Origin: an uncultured Clostridia bacterium
GTDB lineage: Bacteria > Bacillota > Clostridia > Oscillospirales > Oscillospiraceae
Direction of reading: 5' to 3'
DNA: 7,557 nt
NCBI GenBank assembly: GCA_945635805.1
Contig: CALZCW010000023.1
Location: forward strand, 1-7,557
Positions 1 through 6,559 of this stretch are shown here, piece by piece (the stretch's first letter is position 1; each line of letters begins with the position of its first letter). Below the pieces are notes generated by a model. That model was given only the letters and a program-made list of their open reading frames with translations. It did no database searches and was not told the DNA's origin. Position numbers and translations under genes: made by a program.

Positions 1-33
1 TATGGCGTGCAGGAATCCGTGATCGCCCAGTAA
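1..33 (+). CDS. C-terminal tail of upstream protein, probably the ABC substrate-binding protein (partial)
   Basis: Only the last ten codons (YGVQESVIAQ) and a TAA stop are inside the window, with the 5' end off the left edge. The stop is one base before the ATG of the permease, so the two are almost certainly in one operon and translationally coupled. In polar amino-acid uptake operons the periplasmic-type or lipoprotein substrate-binding protein commonly precedes the permease. That context is the only reason for the assignment, because ten residues carry no diagnostic motif. Confidence 0.5.
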   Translation, partial: YGVQESVIAQ

Positions 34-34
34 T

Positions 35-694
35 ATGCTGCAGACCGTATTTACCGCCCTTTGCGAGGGCTTTGGAAAATCGCTGGAGATCTTCGCCCTG
101 ACCCTCGTCGGCGCTCTGCCCCTGGGACTTCTGGTCGCCCTGGGGTCCATGAGTCGGTTCAAGCCGCTATCAATGCTGACGCGGGTCGTGGTGTGGGTCG
201 TTCGCGGCACGCCGCTGATGCTTCAACTGCTGATCATCTATTACGGCCCTGGCCTGATCTTCGGCTGGAATCCCTGGAGCGGCAGCTCCTCAGGGCGGTT
301 TATGGCGGCCATTGTGGCTTTCGTTTTCAATTACGCCTGCTATTTTTCCGAAATCTACCGCGGCGGCATCGAGGCCATTCCCAAGGGCCAGACGGAAGCA
401 GGACAGGTTCTGGGGATGACCCGGCCGCAGATCTTTTTCCGCGTGACATTGCTGCAGGTGGTCAAGCGCATCCTGGCGCCTATCTCCAACGAGGTCATCA
501 CCCTGGTCAAGGACACCTCTCTTGCCAGAGTGATCCTTGTTTATGAGCTGATGTGGCGCGGGCAGGATTTCATCAAAAGCGAGGGCATCATCTGGCCGCT
601 GTTTGCTACCGGCCTGTTCTACCTGGCCTTTACCGGAATTCTGACGCTGCTCTTCGGCCGCATGGAAAAGCGGCTGGATTATTTCCGCGTGTGA
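35..694 (+). CDS. Amino-acid ABC transporter permease (polar amino acid, HisM/GlnP family)
   Basis: Integral membrane subunit of an ABC importer for a polar amino acid; the substrate cannot be told from sequence. The 219 residues are a normal length for the family. About five hydrophobic segments are visible (roughly residues 17-37, 55-75, 90-106, 148-170 and 187-207). The family motif RGTPLMLQL is at residues 57-65, and the cytoplasmic EAA loop that docks on the ATPase is at about 114-141 (AIPKGQTEAGQVLGM, then the PQIFFRVTLLQ region). The ATG at 35 is one base after the upstream stop and has no good Shine-Dalgarno, so translation probably depends on coupling to the upstream gene. The stop at 692-694 overlaps the ribosome binding site of the ATPase gene. 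Family confidence is high, substrate unknown. Confidence 0.93.
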   Translation: MLQTVFTALCEGFGKSLEIFALTLVGALPLGLLVALGSMSRFKPLSMLTRVVVWVVRGTPLMLQLLIIYYGPGLIFGWNPWSGSSSGRFMAAIVAFVFNYACYFSEIYRGGIEAIPKGQTEAGQVLGMTRPQIFFRVTLLQVVKRILAPISNEVITLVKDTSLARVILVYELMWRGQDFIKSEGIIWPLFATGLFYLAFTGILTLLFGRMEKRLDYFRV

Positions 695-696
695 GG
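693..696 (+). promoter_or_regulatory. Ribosome binding site deciding the ATPase start
   Basis: GAGG overlaps the permease stop codon. It lies 1 base before an ATG at 698 but 7 bases before the ATG at 704. Normal spacing, and the usual family N-terminus (M-L-K-V), favour initiation at 704. Confidence 0.6.
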
Positions 697-703
697 TATG
701 GCA

Positions 704-1451
<748 letters not shown>

Positions 1452-1453
<2 letters not shown>

Positions 1454-1501
1454 AAAATGCGGCTCAGGTTGCTGAAAACTGCAACCTGAGCCGTTAATTA
1501 T
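1452..1501. terminator. Bidirectional intrinsic terminator between convergent operons
   Basis: A perfect 13-bp stem (1460-1472 with 1481-1493, core GGCTCAGGTTGC/GCAACCTGAGCC) encloses an 8-base loop. Read on the + strand it is followed by TTAATTATTT. Read on the - strand it is followed by CA and then six T. It therefore suits both the transporter operon (stop at 1453) and the CotH-SLH gene (stop at 1502). The A-run that becomes the - strand T-tract overlaps the ATPase stop codon. Confidence 0.93.
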
Positions 1502-3748
1502 TTAGCCCAGCGCGTCGAAACGCATGAACAGTGCGGCAAGCTCCGCACGGGTAATATGCTTGAAGGGCCGGATGGTGTTGTCCTCATAGCCTCGCAGGAG
1601 ACCTGATTCAATGGCCCATTCCACGGCGTTGGCGGCATAGGAGGAAACGCTGCTTCTGTCTGCAAAGGAGGAGAGCCTATTGCCGCTTACCTCGGGAGAT
1701 CCGGCGAACCGGTAGAGCAGGACGACCATATCCTGACGGGTGATGTCACTGTTGGGAAGGAAGGTGCCGTTGTCATAGCCGTTCACCACGTCGTTGCGGT
1801 AGGCCCAGAGGACGGCGGGGGCGAACCAATCCGTACTCTTCACATCCGAAAAGACGCTTGCAAAGGCGACCCGCTCATCTCCGGACAGACGGAATAGCAC
1901 CTGTGAAGCTTCGGCACGGGTCGTCAGACCTTCCGGGTCAAAGACTCCCGGCGCCTTACCCTGAAACAGACCCTTTCTGGATGCCTGCATGACAACGTCA
2001 GAATACCAAGCGTCCCGCGGAACGTCATCGTAGGTTGGAAGCTCCTCTTTATCTTCTGCGCTCCATTGGCCGAAGTTTTCTGTCAGCCAGTCGTTACGTT
2101 TGTTGATATAGTCGTACAATACCGGTGTTTTGGCCGCCCAGTTGGAGTTGTGGGCCGGCCAGATGATGCTGTCAGCCGCAGCAGCGCCAGACAGCTCAGC
2201 GCAGTAGTCGCTGAAACTGCGCAGTGCGGAGTCAGAAGTGTTGTTCAGCATGGCATTGAGGAGAGGGGAGACCGTGTCCAGATAGATATCGTGAACGGCC
2301 TGACGGAATGCAGGGATCTCGTAAAGCTCCTGACAGAATCCATGATAGAGGGCAAAATACCCGGTGGGCTCGGCACAACTGTTGATGTAGCCGCCCCAGG
2401 CAATGCCGAAGCTCAGATCATAATCCCAGATGGGAGCCATGACCAGCTTTCCGTCGGTGTCAAGATACAAAAATGTTGAGGTACGGTAGCAATCAGGAGA
2501 TTTGGTAAGCTCGTTGATGATGTAATTGCGGGCGAGGGAGTCCATATCGGCCAGTTTTTCCAACTCTTCGATATTGTGGGAGTACACAGCATCCTCAAAA
2601 TACTGGTAGTAGGTGGCGATGTTGTGGATTTCCTCTTTGCTGCAGTATTCGGGACTTTTGACAACGATATAATTGCCACGCTTGGTGATAAAGTAGCATT
2701 TTTCCTCGCGAGCGCGGGTTTCCGTGTCCATCTCCAGCAGGAAGCCGCCGTTAATGACGGAGGGGGATTTCATGCCAACGCAGTAGACATAGGTCGCGCC
2801 GTTGCTGGTCTGTGCCGTTGCGGTAGCAAGACTGTCATAGTCCGTGATGGAGGGGTTGGCGTCTTCGTTGATCTTCTCCAGATCGGTGATGTTCACGCGG
2901 CCCTTTCCCACCTCGACCTTTTCACTCAGCAGATAAACGCCGCGGTATTCGCCGTCATAGAAAAGATTGACGGAGCGCGATTCGATGCCGGGCTGCAGCT
3001 GCATTGCCGTGGAGAGATCGTAGACGATCTGATTGCGCAGGAGAGAGGGATCGGCGGCGTTGGCCAGAAGCACCCAGGTCTTCGCCTTGTTTTCGCTGTT
3101 GCCCGTCTGCAGCAGGTCGGTTTTGGTGTCAAGCTTGATCTGATAGGGCTTTTTGTCCTGCAGCCAGGTGGAATTGCCCCGGCCTTTGATCTGCGTCAGA
3201 CTGCCGTCGTAGATGACGCTGCCGTCGGCGCCGATGCAGTACATGGAACCGGTGGCCTTGTTGGATTTGGTCGGGCTGGCCTCGACCCACTCGCGGCCCT
3301 GATTCACCGGGTCAGAGCTGACCAGAAACATACTGGGAATATCGCCCGTAGGTACGACGGTGACAGACAGAGCCACGGTCTCGCCGCTGCTCGTGGCGGT
3401 CAGTGTGAGGGCGTAGGTGCTGCCCTCGCCGCAAAGAGTGACCAGATCCACCGGCTCGTCGGCGCTCAGAGACTGCGAGGCGGCGCTGCCGCTGACGGTG
3501 ATGATGTCGGGCTGCCTGGAAAGTTCACAGTGCAGGTACACTGTCGTGGCCTGAACGGAGGAGGGGAGGAACAGATAGTTCTTACCCTCTACAGTCTGCA
3601 GATGAGCGGCGGAGTTTTCCGCATTGCCGTTGGCAAACACCGCCACATCGACCCAGGTAAACTCCTCCGGTGCAGCAGAGACGAAGGTCGTAACGCAAAG
3701 CAGTATGCATAGACATAGAATGAGAGAAAGGAAAAATGTTTTTTTCAT
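1502..3748 (-). CDS. Secreted CotH kinase family protein with three C-terminal SLH domains
   Basis: A 748-residue exported protein. Residues 1-25 are a signal peptide (MKKT, hydrophobic core, likely cleavage after VSA). Residues about 30-135 look like a beta-rich domain rich in Ser/Thr/Val. The CotH-like domain follows (about 140-555) with family hallmarks: IKGRGNSTW (187-195) followed by KKPYQIKL, WVLLANAADPSLLRNQ (225-240), GEYRGVYLLSEKVEV (266-280), GGFLLEMD (334-341) and WDYDLSFG (441-448), which probably includes metal/ATP-binding acidic residues. Three SLH repeats close the protein (about 574-622, 632-682, 694-745), with TTRAE, ITRQD and ITRAE motifs that in other SLH proteins bind secondary wall polymer. 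CotH of Bacillus is an atypical protein kinase for spore coat proteins; this one should sit on the cell surface. Its target is unknown. No in-frame start other than 3748 is available before an upstream stop, and its ribosome binding site is weak (GGA, 6 bases upstream). Confidence 0.9.
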   Translation of the reverse strand: MKKTFFLSLILCLCILLCVTTFVSAAPEEFTWVDVAVFANGNAENSAAHLQTVEGKNYLFLPSSVQATTVYLHCELSRQPDIITVSGSAASQSLSADEPVDLVTLCGEGSTYALTLTATSSGETVALSVTVVPTGDIPSMFLVSSDPVNQGREWVEASPTKSNKATGSMYCIGADGSVIYDGSLTQIKGRGNSTWLQDKKPYQIKLDTKTDLLQTGNSENKAKTWVLLANAADPSLLRNQIVYDLSTAMQLQPGIESRSVNLFYDGEYRGVYLLSEKVEVGKGRVNITDLEKINEDANPSITDYDSLATATAQTSNGATYVYCVGMKSPSVINGGFLLEMDTETRAREEKCYFITKRGNYIVVKSPEYCSKEEIHNIATYYQYFEDAVYSHNIEELEKLADMDSLARNYIINELTKSPDCYRTSTFLYLDTDGKLVMAPIWDYDLSFGIAWGGYINSCAEPTGYFALYHGFCQELYEIPAFRQAVHDIYLDTVSPLLNAMLNNTSDSALRSFSDYCAELSGAAAADSIIWPAHNSNWAAKTPVLYDYINKRNDWLTENFGQWSAEDKEELPTYDDVPRDAWYSDVVMQASRKGLFQGKAPGVFDPEGLTTRAEASQVLFRLSGDERVAFASVFSDVKSTDWFAPAVLWAYRNDVVNGYDNGTFLPNSDITRQDMVVLLYRFAGSPEVSGNRLSSFADRSSVSSYAANAVEWAIESGLLRGYEDNTIRPFKHITRAELAALFMRFDALG

Positions 3749-3805
3749 GTCATTTCCGCGCCGCCAAAGCGTGCGTCAGCTCCTTTGTTAAAGATTCTTT
3801 TGTAC

Positions 3806-3833
3806 ATTATATCAGATGCAGAAAAAAAAGCAA
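3806..3833 (-). promoter_or_regulatory. Sigma-A-type extended -10 promoter of the CotH-SLH gene
   Basis: On the - strand, TTGCTT (3828-3833) and TATAAT (3806-3811) are separated by 16 bases. The -10 is perfect and preceded by TGA, giving the extended element TGnTATAAT. An 8-base T-run lies between the boxes. Initiation about 7 bases downstream would give a leader of about 50 bases before the ATG at 3748. The -35 matches the consensus at only three of six positions, which an extended -10 can tolerate. Confidence 0.65.
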
Positions 3834-3864
3834 ACAATTATTTTATTCTGTCGAAAAATGGAAG

Positions 3865-4395
3865 CTACCGTACGGGAAATGCACCGGTGCCGTCACCGAC
3901 GACAGAACGGTAGAGATGGACCAGGTGACACCAAGTGTGCTTGTCGACCTCGCCGGTTTCCGGCAGATCGGCGACTTTTTGAAGGTTGCGGATGGACTTT
4001 TCCGTCTCTGCATCCAGCTTGCCATTGACGGTCAGATGGGGAAGCTGGGTGAGGTACAAAGACAGGGCCAGAAGCAGCGCCTGAACCAGGTACATATGAG
4101 AATTGTTGGTGCCCTTGTTCAGGACTTGATAGGGTTGCAGGACGATCTGCAGAGGCTCTGCCTTCTCAAAGAGGACTTTTTCGTGGTTATATGCTTTTTT
4201 CAGCGCAATCCAGGTGTTCTCGTCGGCCACGCCGTTAGGCTCCATCTTCTGTGCTTTCTGGAAGCGCCGCACGGCGTTTTCCGTCTCTTTTCCGAATACG
4301 CCGTCGATGACCAGAGCATTGTCCGGCAGGGCGGTCCGGAGCATCCGCTGTAAATTATGGACCGGTGCAAAATCCGGCTGATTTCCTAAACTCAT
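3865..4395 (-). CDS. Small protein with two peptidoglycan-binding (PG_binding_1) modules
   Basis: A 176-residue protein made almost entirely of two PG_binding_1-type modules, with no signal peptide and no catalytic domain. Module 1 (about 13-67) is well conserved (LQRMLR, then DGVFGKETENAVRRFQ and TWIAL). Module 2 (about 98-163) is degenerate (NGKLDAETEKSIRNLQ, TWCHL), with the usual FG replaced by LD. The ATG at 4395 is chosen because a perfect AGGAGG lies 8 bases upstream. A GTG at 4404 would overlap that site. The upstream gene's TAG lies inside the same AGGAGG, 12 bases before this ATG, so translation is coupled. The role is probably cortex binding, perhaps as partner of the adjacent cortex-lytic enzyme; this is inference from context. 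No terminator is visible after it. Confidence 0.85.
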   Translation of the reverse strand: MSLGNQPDFAPVHNLQRMLRTALPDNALVIDGVFGKETENAVRRFQKAQKMEPNGVADENTWIALKKAYNHEKVLFEKAEPLQIVLQPYQVLNKGTNNSHMYLVQALLLALSLYLTQLPHLTVNGKLDAETEKSIRNLQKVADLPETGEVDKHTWCHLVHLYRSVVGDGTGAFPVR

Positions 4396-4403
4396 GGCGC
4401 ACA

Positions 4404-4409
4404 CCTCCT
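4404..4409 (-). promoter_or_regulatory. Ribosome binding site fixing the start of the two-module peptidoglycan-binding protein
   Basis: AGGAGG on the - strand with 8 bases to the ATG at 4395. It overlaps the TAG stop of the preceding gene (4408-4410), a typical coupling arrangement. It rules out the GTG at 4404, which would lie within the site. Confidence 0.85.
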
Positions 4410-5541
4410 AATAGTCGCTGGAGCCCTGTCGGAGCGGCTGCCCGGGATATTGGAGGCCCGCCGTTTCCTCCGAGGACAGGATCCCCGACACCTGATTGTA
4501 AAGAGAATGCCAGGTGTTCGTCCCGACAATCCCGTCCGGCGTCAGACCGGCGTGGCGCTGGTAGGCAATGACCGCCGCCTGTGTTGCCGGTCCGAAGATA
4601 CCGTCAATGGCGACGGAGGGCACGGTGTCGATATAATCCGACACGACCCGCAGCATATACTGTAGCTGCCGCACACTCTGTCCGGTGTTGCCCTCCTGCA
4701 GCGTCCCGGAGCCCTGCCAGTTGACACGGAAGAAGGTCTGACCCTGGGATTCCAGCTCGGCCAGATCGTTGACGCCCACATACAGCCGCACCAACTGATA
4801 CCAGGTAGCCTTGCCGATGATGCCGTCGGGAGTAAGGTTGAAGATCCTCTGGAAGGAGATGACGGACCGCTCCGTCTGCTCGCCGAAAATGCCATCGACG
4901 GGATAGATGCGGGAGATGGCGGGATAGTTCTGGGAAATGCGGTTGAGCATGACCTGGGCCTGGGTGACCTGCGGTCCGCGGCTGCCGAGACGCAGCGGCG
5001 TACCCGGATAAGAGGGCGTGTAGCCGCGCACCGGGGCGTTGTTGACCAGCTCAATGTTGTTGCCGTAATAGCGCCGCAGGATCTGCATGGAGTTGAGTCC
5101 CTGCTGGGCCAGACTTTGGGACCCCCACTGGCTTAAGCCCTCGCAGGTGACGGTAGTGCCGTTGCAGAATTTTGCCGCCAGAGGCTCCACAAAGCCCATG
5201 CGCCGCAGATAGTTGTCAAAAATATTGTCGACAATGGTGGAGACGCTGTCAAAGTAGCTGCGGCCGTTGATGAATTTCTGGTCAATGGCGGTGGACGAGG
5301 TGATGTCGAAATCATAGCCCCGGCTGCGGTAAAATTCCGTGTAGACGCGGTTGAGGGCGAAGGAGATAATGGCGAGAATGTTTGCCGTCAGGGCGCTTTC
5401 ATCCCAGGTGGGGTAGATCTCGCTGGAAGCGACGTTCTTTACATAGTCCGAGAAGGGGACGCTGACATTGGCGGCATAGGCGTCAGGTGCGCCCAAGTGA
5501 ACGGTGATGGTTCGCGGGATGTAGGGAAGGACCGTGACCAT
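4408..5541 (-). CDS. sleC: SleC-like spore cortex-lytic enzyme: SpoIID-like catalytic domain plus two peptidoglycan-binding modules
   Basis: A 377-residue protein resembling the mature part of clostridial SleC, which cleaves cortex peptidoglycan at germination as a lytic transglycosylase. The SpoIID/LytB-like domain spans about 28-165: VPFSDYVKNVASSEIYPTW (28-46), in which E41 aligns by motif with the catalytic Glu of SpoIID; ISFALNRVYTEFYRSRGYDF (59-78); and GLSQWGSQSLAQQG (135-148) with ILRRYYG. Two PG_binding_1 modules follow (about 182-256 and 283-350), each with DGIFG, LTPDGI and TW. The last residues (YPGQPLRQGSSDY) resemble the opening of a further module that is cut off. There is no signal peptide. 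The pro-domain normally fused to this enzyme is in the separate ORF just upstream, in another frame. The ATG at 5541 has a modest AGGGG 8 bases upstream and sits 2 bases after that ORF's stop. The symbol is by domain similarity only. Confidence 0.85.
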   Translation of the reverse strand: MVTVLPYIPRTITVHLGAPDAYAANVSVPFSDYVKNVASSEIYPTWDESALTANILAIISFALNRVYTEFYRSRGYDFDITSSTAIDQKFINGRSYFDSVSTIVDNIFDNYLRRMGFVEPLAAKFCNGTTVTCEGLSQWGSQSLAQQGLNSMQILRRYYGNNIELVNNAPVRGYTPSYPGTPLRLGSRGPQVTQAQVMLNRISQNYPAISRIYPVDGIFGEQTERSVISFQRIFNLTPDGIIGKATWYQLVRLYVGVNDLAELESQGQTFFRVNWQGSGTLQEGNTGQSVRQLQYMLRVVSDYIDTVPSVAIDGIFGPATQAAVIAYQRHAGLTPDGIVGTNTWHSLYNQVSGILSSEETAGLQYPGQPLRQGSSDY

Positions 5542-5543
5542 GG

Positions 5544-5930
5544 CTATAGCCCCTGGGCGGTTGTGTTCACAACGTCCGTTATGTTGTGGACATCCGGACG
5601 CGCACTGAGCGGGATCAGCTCCACATTCTGCTGGGTCACGATCCCGGGAAAAATCTGGACATTTTCCAAGAGAGCGCGGGTGTAATCCGGATGGTCCACG
5701 GTCACGTCCACGGATGTAAAAGGAATGGGTAGTCCCGGAGAAAGACTTTCACTTTTTTCCGGCGTGTCAATGCGTACGGTGGAAATGCGTCCACTCTCAT
5801 CCGTCAACCGGACCGCCAGCAGCCGGGTGCCGGTCTGGGCCGCCTGAGTGATGGAGACCGTAGCGCCCGCGATGGGAAGCTGGGCGTTGGACGCGAATAC
5901 TCTTACGTTGAGAAAACCACTTGCAGGCAT
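5544..5930 (-). CDS. SleC-type N-terminal pro-domain (carboxypeptidase-regulatory-like fold) as a separate ORF
   Basis: A 128-residue beta-rich protein resembling the N-terminal pre/pro region of clostridial SleC proteins: a transthyretin-like pattern with FLNVRVFASNAQLPIAGATV (6-25), a TDESGR turn (43-48), VDVTVDHPDY (74-83) and the closing strand FPGIVTQQNVELIPL (94-108). No signal peptide or catalytic motif is present. A strong AGGAGG lies 6 bases before the ATG at 5930, and a sporulation-type promoter sits just upstream. The ORF ends in TAG at 5544-5546, two bases before the enzyme ORF, which is in the -1 frame. In SleC the N-terminal region keeps the enzyme inactive until Csp proteases remove it. 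Here it is either a free protein acting in trans, or the first half of a gene broken by a one-base difference in the GGGG tract at 5550-5553. Confidence 0.75.
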   Translation of the reverse strand: MPASGFLNVRVFASNAQLPIAGATVSITQAAQTGTRLLAVRLTDESGRISTVRIDTPEKSESLSPGLPIPFTSVDVTVDHPDYTRALLENVQIFPGIVTQQNVELIPLSARPDVHNITDVVNTTAQGL

Positions 5931-5936
5931 AATACA

Positions 5937-5942
5937 CCTCCT
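5937..5942 (-). promoter_or_regulatory. Strong ribosome binding site of the SleC pro-domain ORF
   Basis: AGGAGG on the - strand, continuing into GTG, with 6 bases to the ATG at 5930. It is clearly stronger than the AGGGG before the enzyme ORF, so the two halves may be made in unequal amounts if they are separate proteins. Confidence 0.8.
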
Positions 5943-5948
5943 CGGAAA

Positions 5949-5976
5949 TAGTGTATGCGCAAAGATGAAAATGGTG
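5949..5976 (-). promoter_or_regulatory. Candidate sigma-E/sigma-K (mother-cell) promoter of the SleC-like operon
   Basis: The - strand carries CATACACTA (5949-5957), matching the sigma-E -10 (CATACAnT) and the sigma-K -10 (CATAnnnTA). CACC (5973-5976) lies 15 bases upstream, close to the short sigma-K -35 (mACm). No good sigma-E -35 is seen. The start would fall only about 10-15 bases before the ATG, at or near the AGGAGG, so the leader would be very short. It lies just after the preceding gene's terminator, as expected for an operon promoter. Confidence 0.45.
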
Positions 5977-5980
5977 CAAA

Positions 5981-6017
5981 GATGCGCGCTGCAGCCGGAA
6001 AAACTGCAGCGCGCATC
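5981..6017 (-). terminator. Hairpin terminator after the 143-residue helical protein gene
   Basis: A perfect 14-bp inverted repeat (5981-5994 with 6004-6017, arms GATGCGCGCTGCAG and CTGCAGCGCGCATC) has a 9-base loop and starts 4 bases after the stop at 6022. The - strand tail is only TTTGC, so the T-tract is weak although the stem is very stable. It separates this gene from the SleC-like operon. Confidence 0.75.
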
Positions 6018-6021
6018 CCCG

Positions 6022-6453
6022 TTATAAATAGTGCTTCATCTGGTTGATGTTGTTCTGTTCGGTCTGCAGCAGCCGGCGGGACAGGCTGGCGACCTGCGGT
6101 TCCAGATTGCCCATGGTGCGTATATTGTGCATGCTTTTTATCATGCCCCGGGTATTGCCCTGCAGCATCAGCTCGGCAATTTTCGCCGTCGGGTCGATGG
6201 AGGCACGCACACGCATTTTGGAGGTCATGGCGGAGCCGTATTTTGCCATGGGATTCAGATCCTTGATCCTGCCGCCTCGTTCCCGGATCAGCCGATCAGC
6301 CTCCTCGTAGATCTGCGCGTACTCGTCGTACTGAGCGCGCAGCGCGCCGCGAAATTCCCGGTTTGCCGTTTCGTTCAGGACGCTTTTGATGCCGTAGCAG
6401 CCCATTTCCGTGGTCTGGCGGATGGCGTTGAGCATGGAAACCTCGTTTGTCAA
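6022..6453 (-). CDS. Conserved-looking helical protein of unknown function, possibly ferritin-like/spore-coat-associated
   Basis: I do not recognise a named family with certainty. The 143-residue, cytosolic-looking protein (no signal peptide or membrane segment) reads as four amphipathic helices: about 4-28, 31-60 (ending in DEYAQIYEEADRLIRERGG), 87-112 (DPTAKIAELMLQGNTRGM) and 118-142 (TEQNNINQMKHYL). This resembles the four-helix, ferritin-like small proteins found near clostridial sporulation genes, but the usual iron-ligand pattern is not obvious. The start is TTG at 6453, chosen because an eight-base GAGGTGAT anti-SD match lies 5 bases before it. An ATG at 6435 is the alternative. It lies between the Asn/Gln microprotein and the SleC-like operon, bounded by hairpins on both sides, so it is probably monocistronic. 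A sporulation role is inference from context. Confidence 0.8.
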   Translation of the reverse strand: MTNEVSMLNAIRQTTEMGCYGIKSVLNETANREFRGALRAQYDEYAQIYEEADRLIRERGGRIKDLNPMAKYGSAMTSKMRVRASIDPTAKIAELMLQGNTRGMIKSMHNIRTMGNLEPQVASLSRRLLQTEQNNINQMKHYL

Positions 6454-6458
6454 AATAT

Positions 6459-6466
6459 ATCACCTC
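6459..6466 (-). promoter_or_regulatory. Ribosome binding site supporting a TTG start
   Basis: GAGGTGAT on the - strand is an eight-base match to the 16S anti-Shine-Dalgarno complement. Its GAGG core is 9 bases from the TTG at 6453. This supports TTG over the in-frame ATG at 6435, which has only GAGG 5 bases upstream. Confidence 0.6.
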
Positions 6467-6510
6467 GGAATTAGCCTTGCCCCTGACGAAAAAAATATTC
6501 GCGGCGGGAC

Positions 6511-6548
6511 AAAAATGCCGCCTGCACATTTCGCGCAGACGGCATTTT
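6511..6548 (-). terminator. Terminator after the Asn/Gln-rich microprotein gene
   Basis: A stem of 9 bp (AAAATGCCG at 6512-6520 with CGGCATTTT at 6540-6548), one C-A mismatch, then 4 bp (CTGC/GCAG), closes a 9-base loop. On the - strand it ends in five T. It lies 11 bases after the TAA at 6560 and isolates the microprotein gene from the next one. Confidence 0.8.
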
Positions 6549-6559
6549 GCCGCAATGGG

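Noticed and set aside
2576..3712. 378-codon open frame on the + strand opposite the CotH-SLH gene
   Set aside because: It is the antisense shadow of a clearly real coding region. Its product has no recognisable domain, and its length follows from GC-rich codon structure.
3821..3830. T-run on the - strand as a terminator for the peptidoglycan-binding operon
   Set aside because: No inverted repeat precedes the T-run. It lies between the -35 and -10 of the CotH-SLH promoter.
4402..4404. GTG at 4404 as start of the two-module peptidoglycan-binding protein
   Set aside because: It overlaps the AGGAGG ribosome binding site; the ATG at 4395 has ideal spacing.
6473..6506. Possible sigma-E or sigma-G promoter before the 143-residue gene (GAATATT as -35)
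   Set aside because: The -35-like GAATATT is good, but the sequence at the right distance (CAAGGCTA or AAGGCTA) is a poor -10 for either factor.
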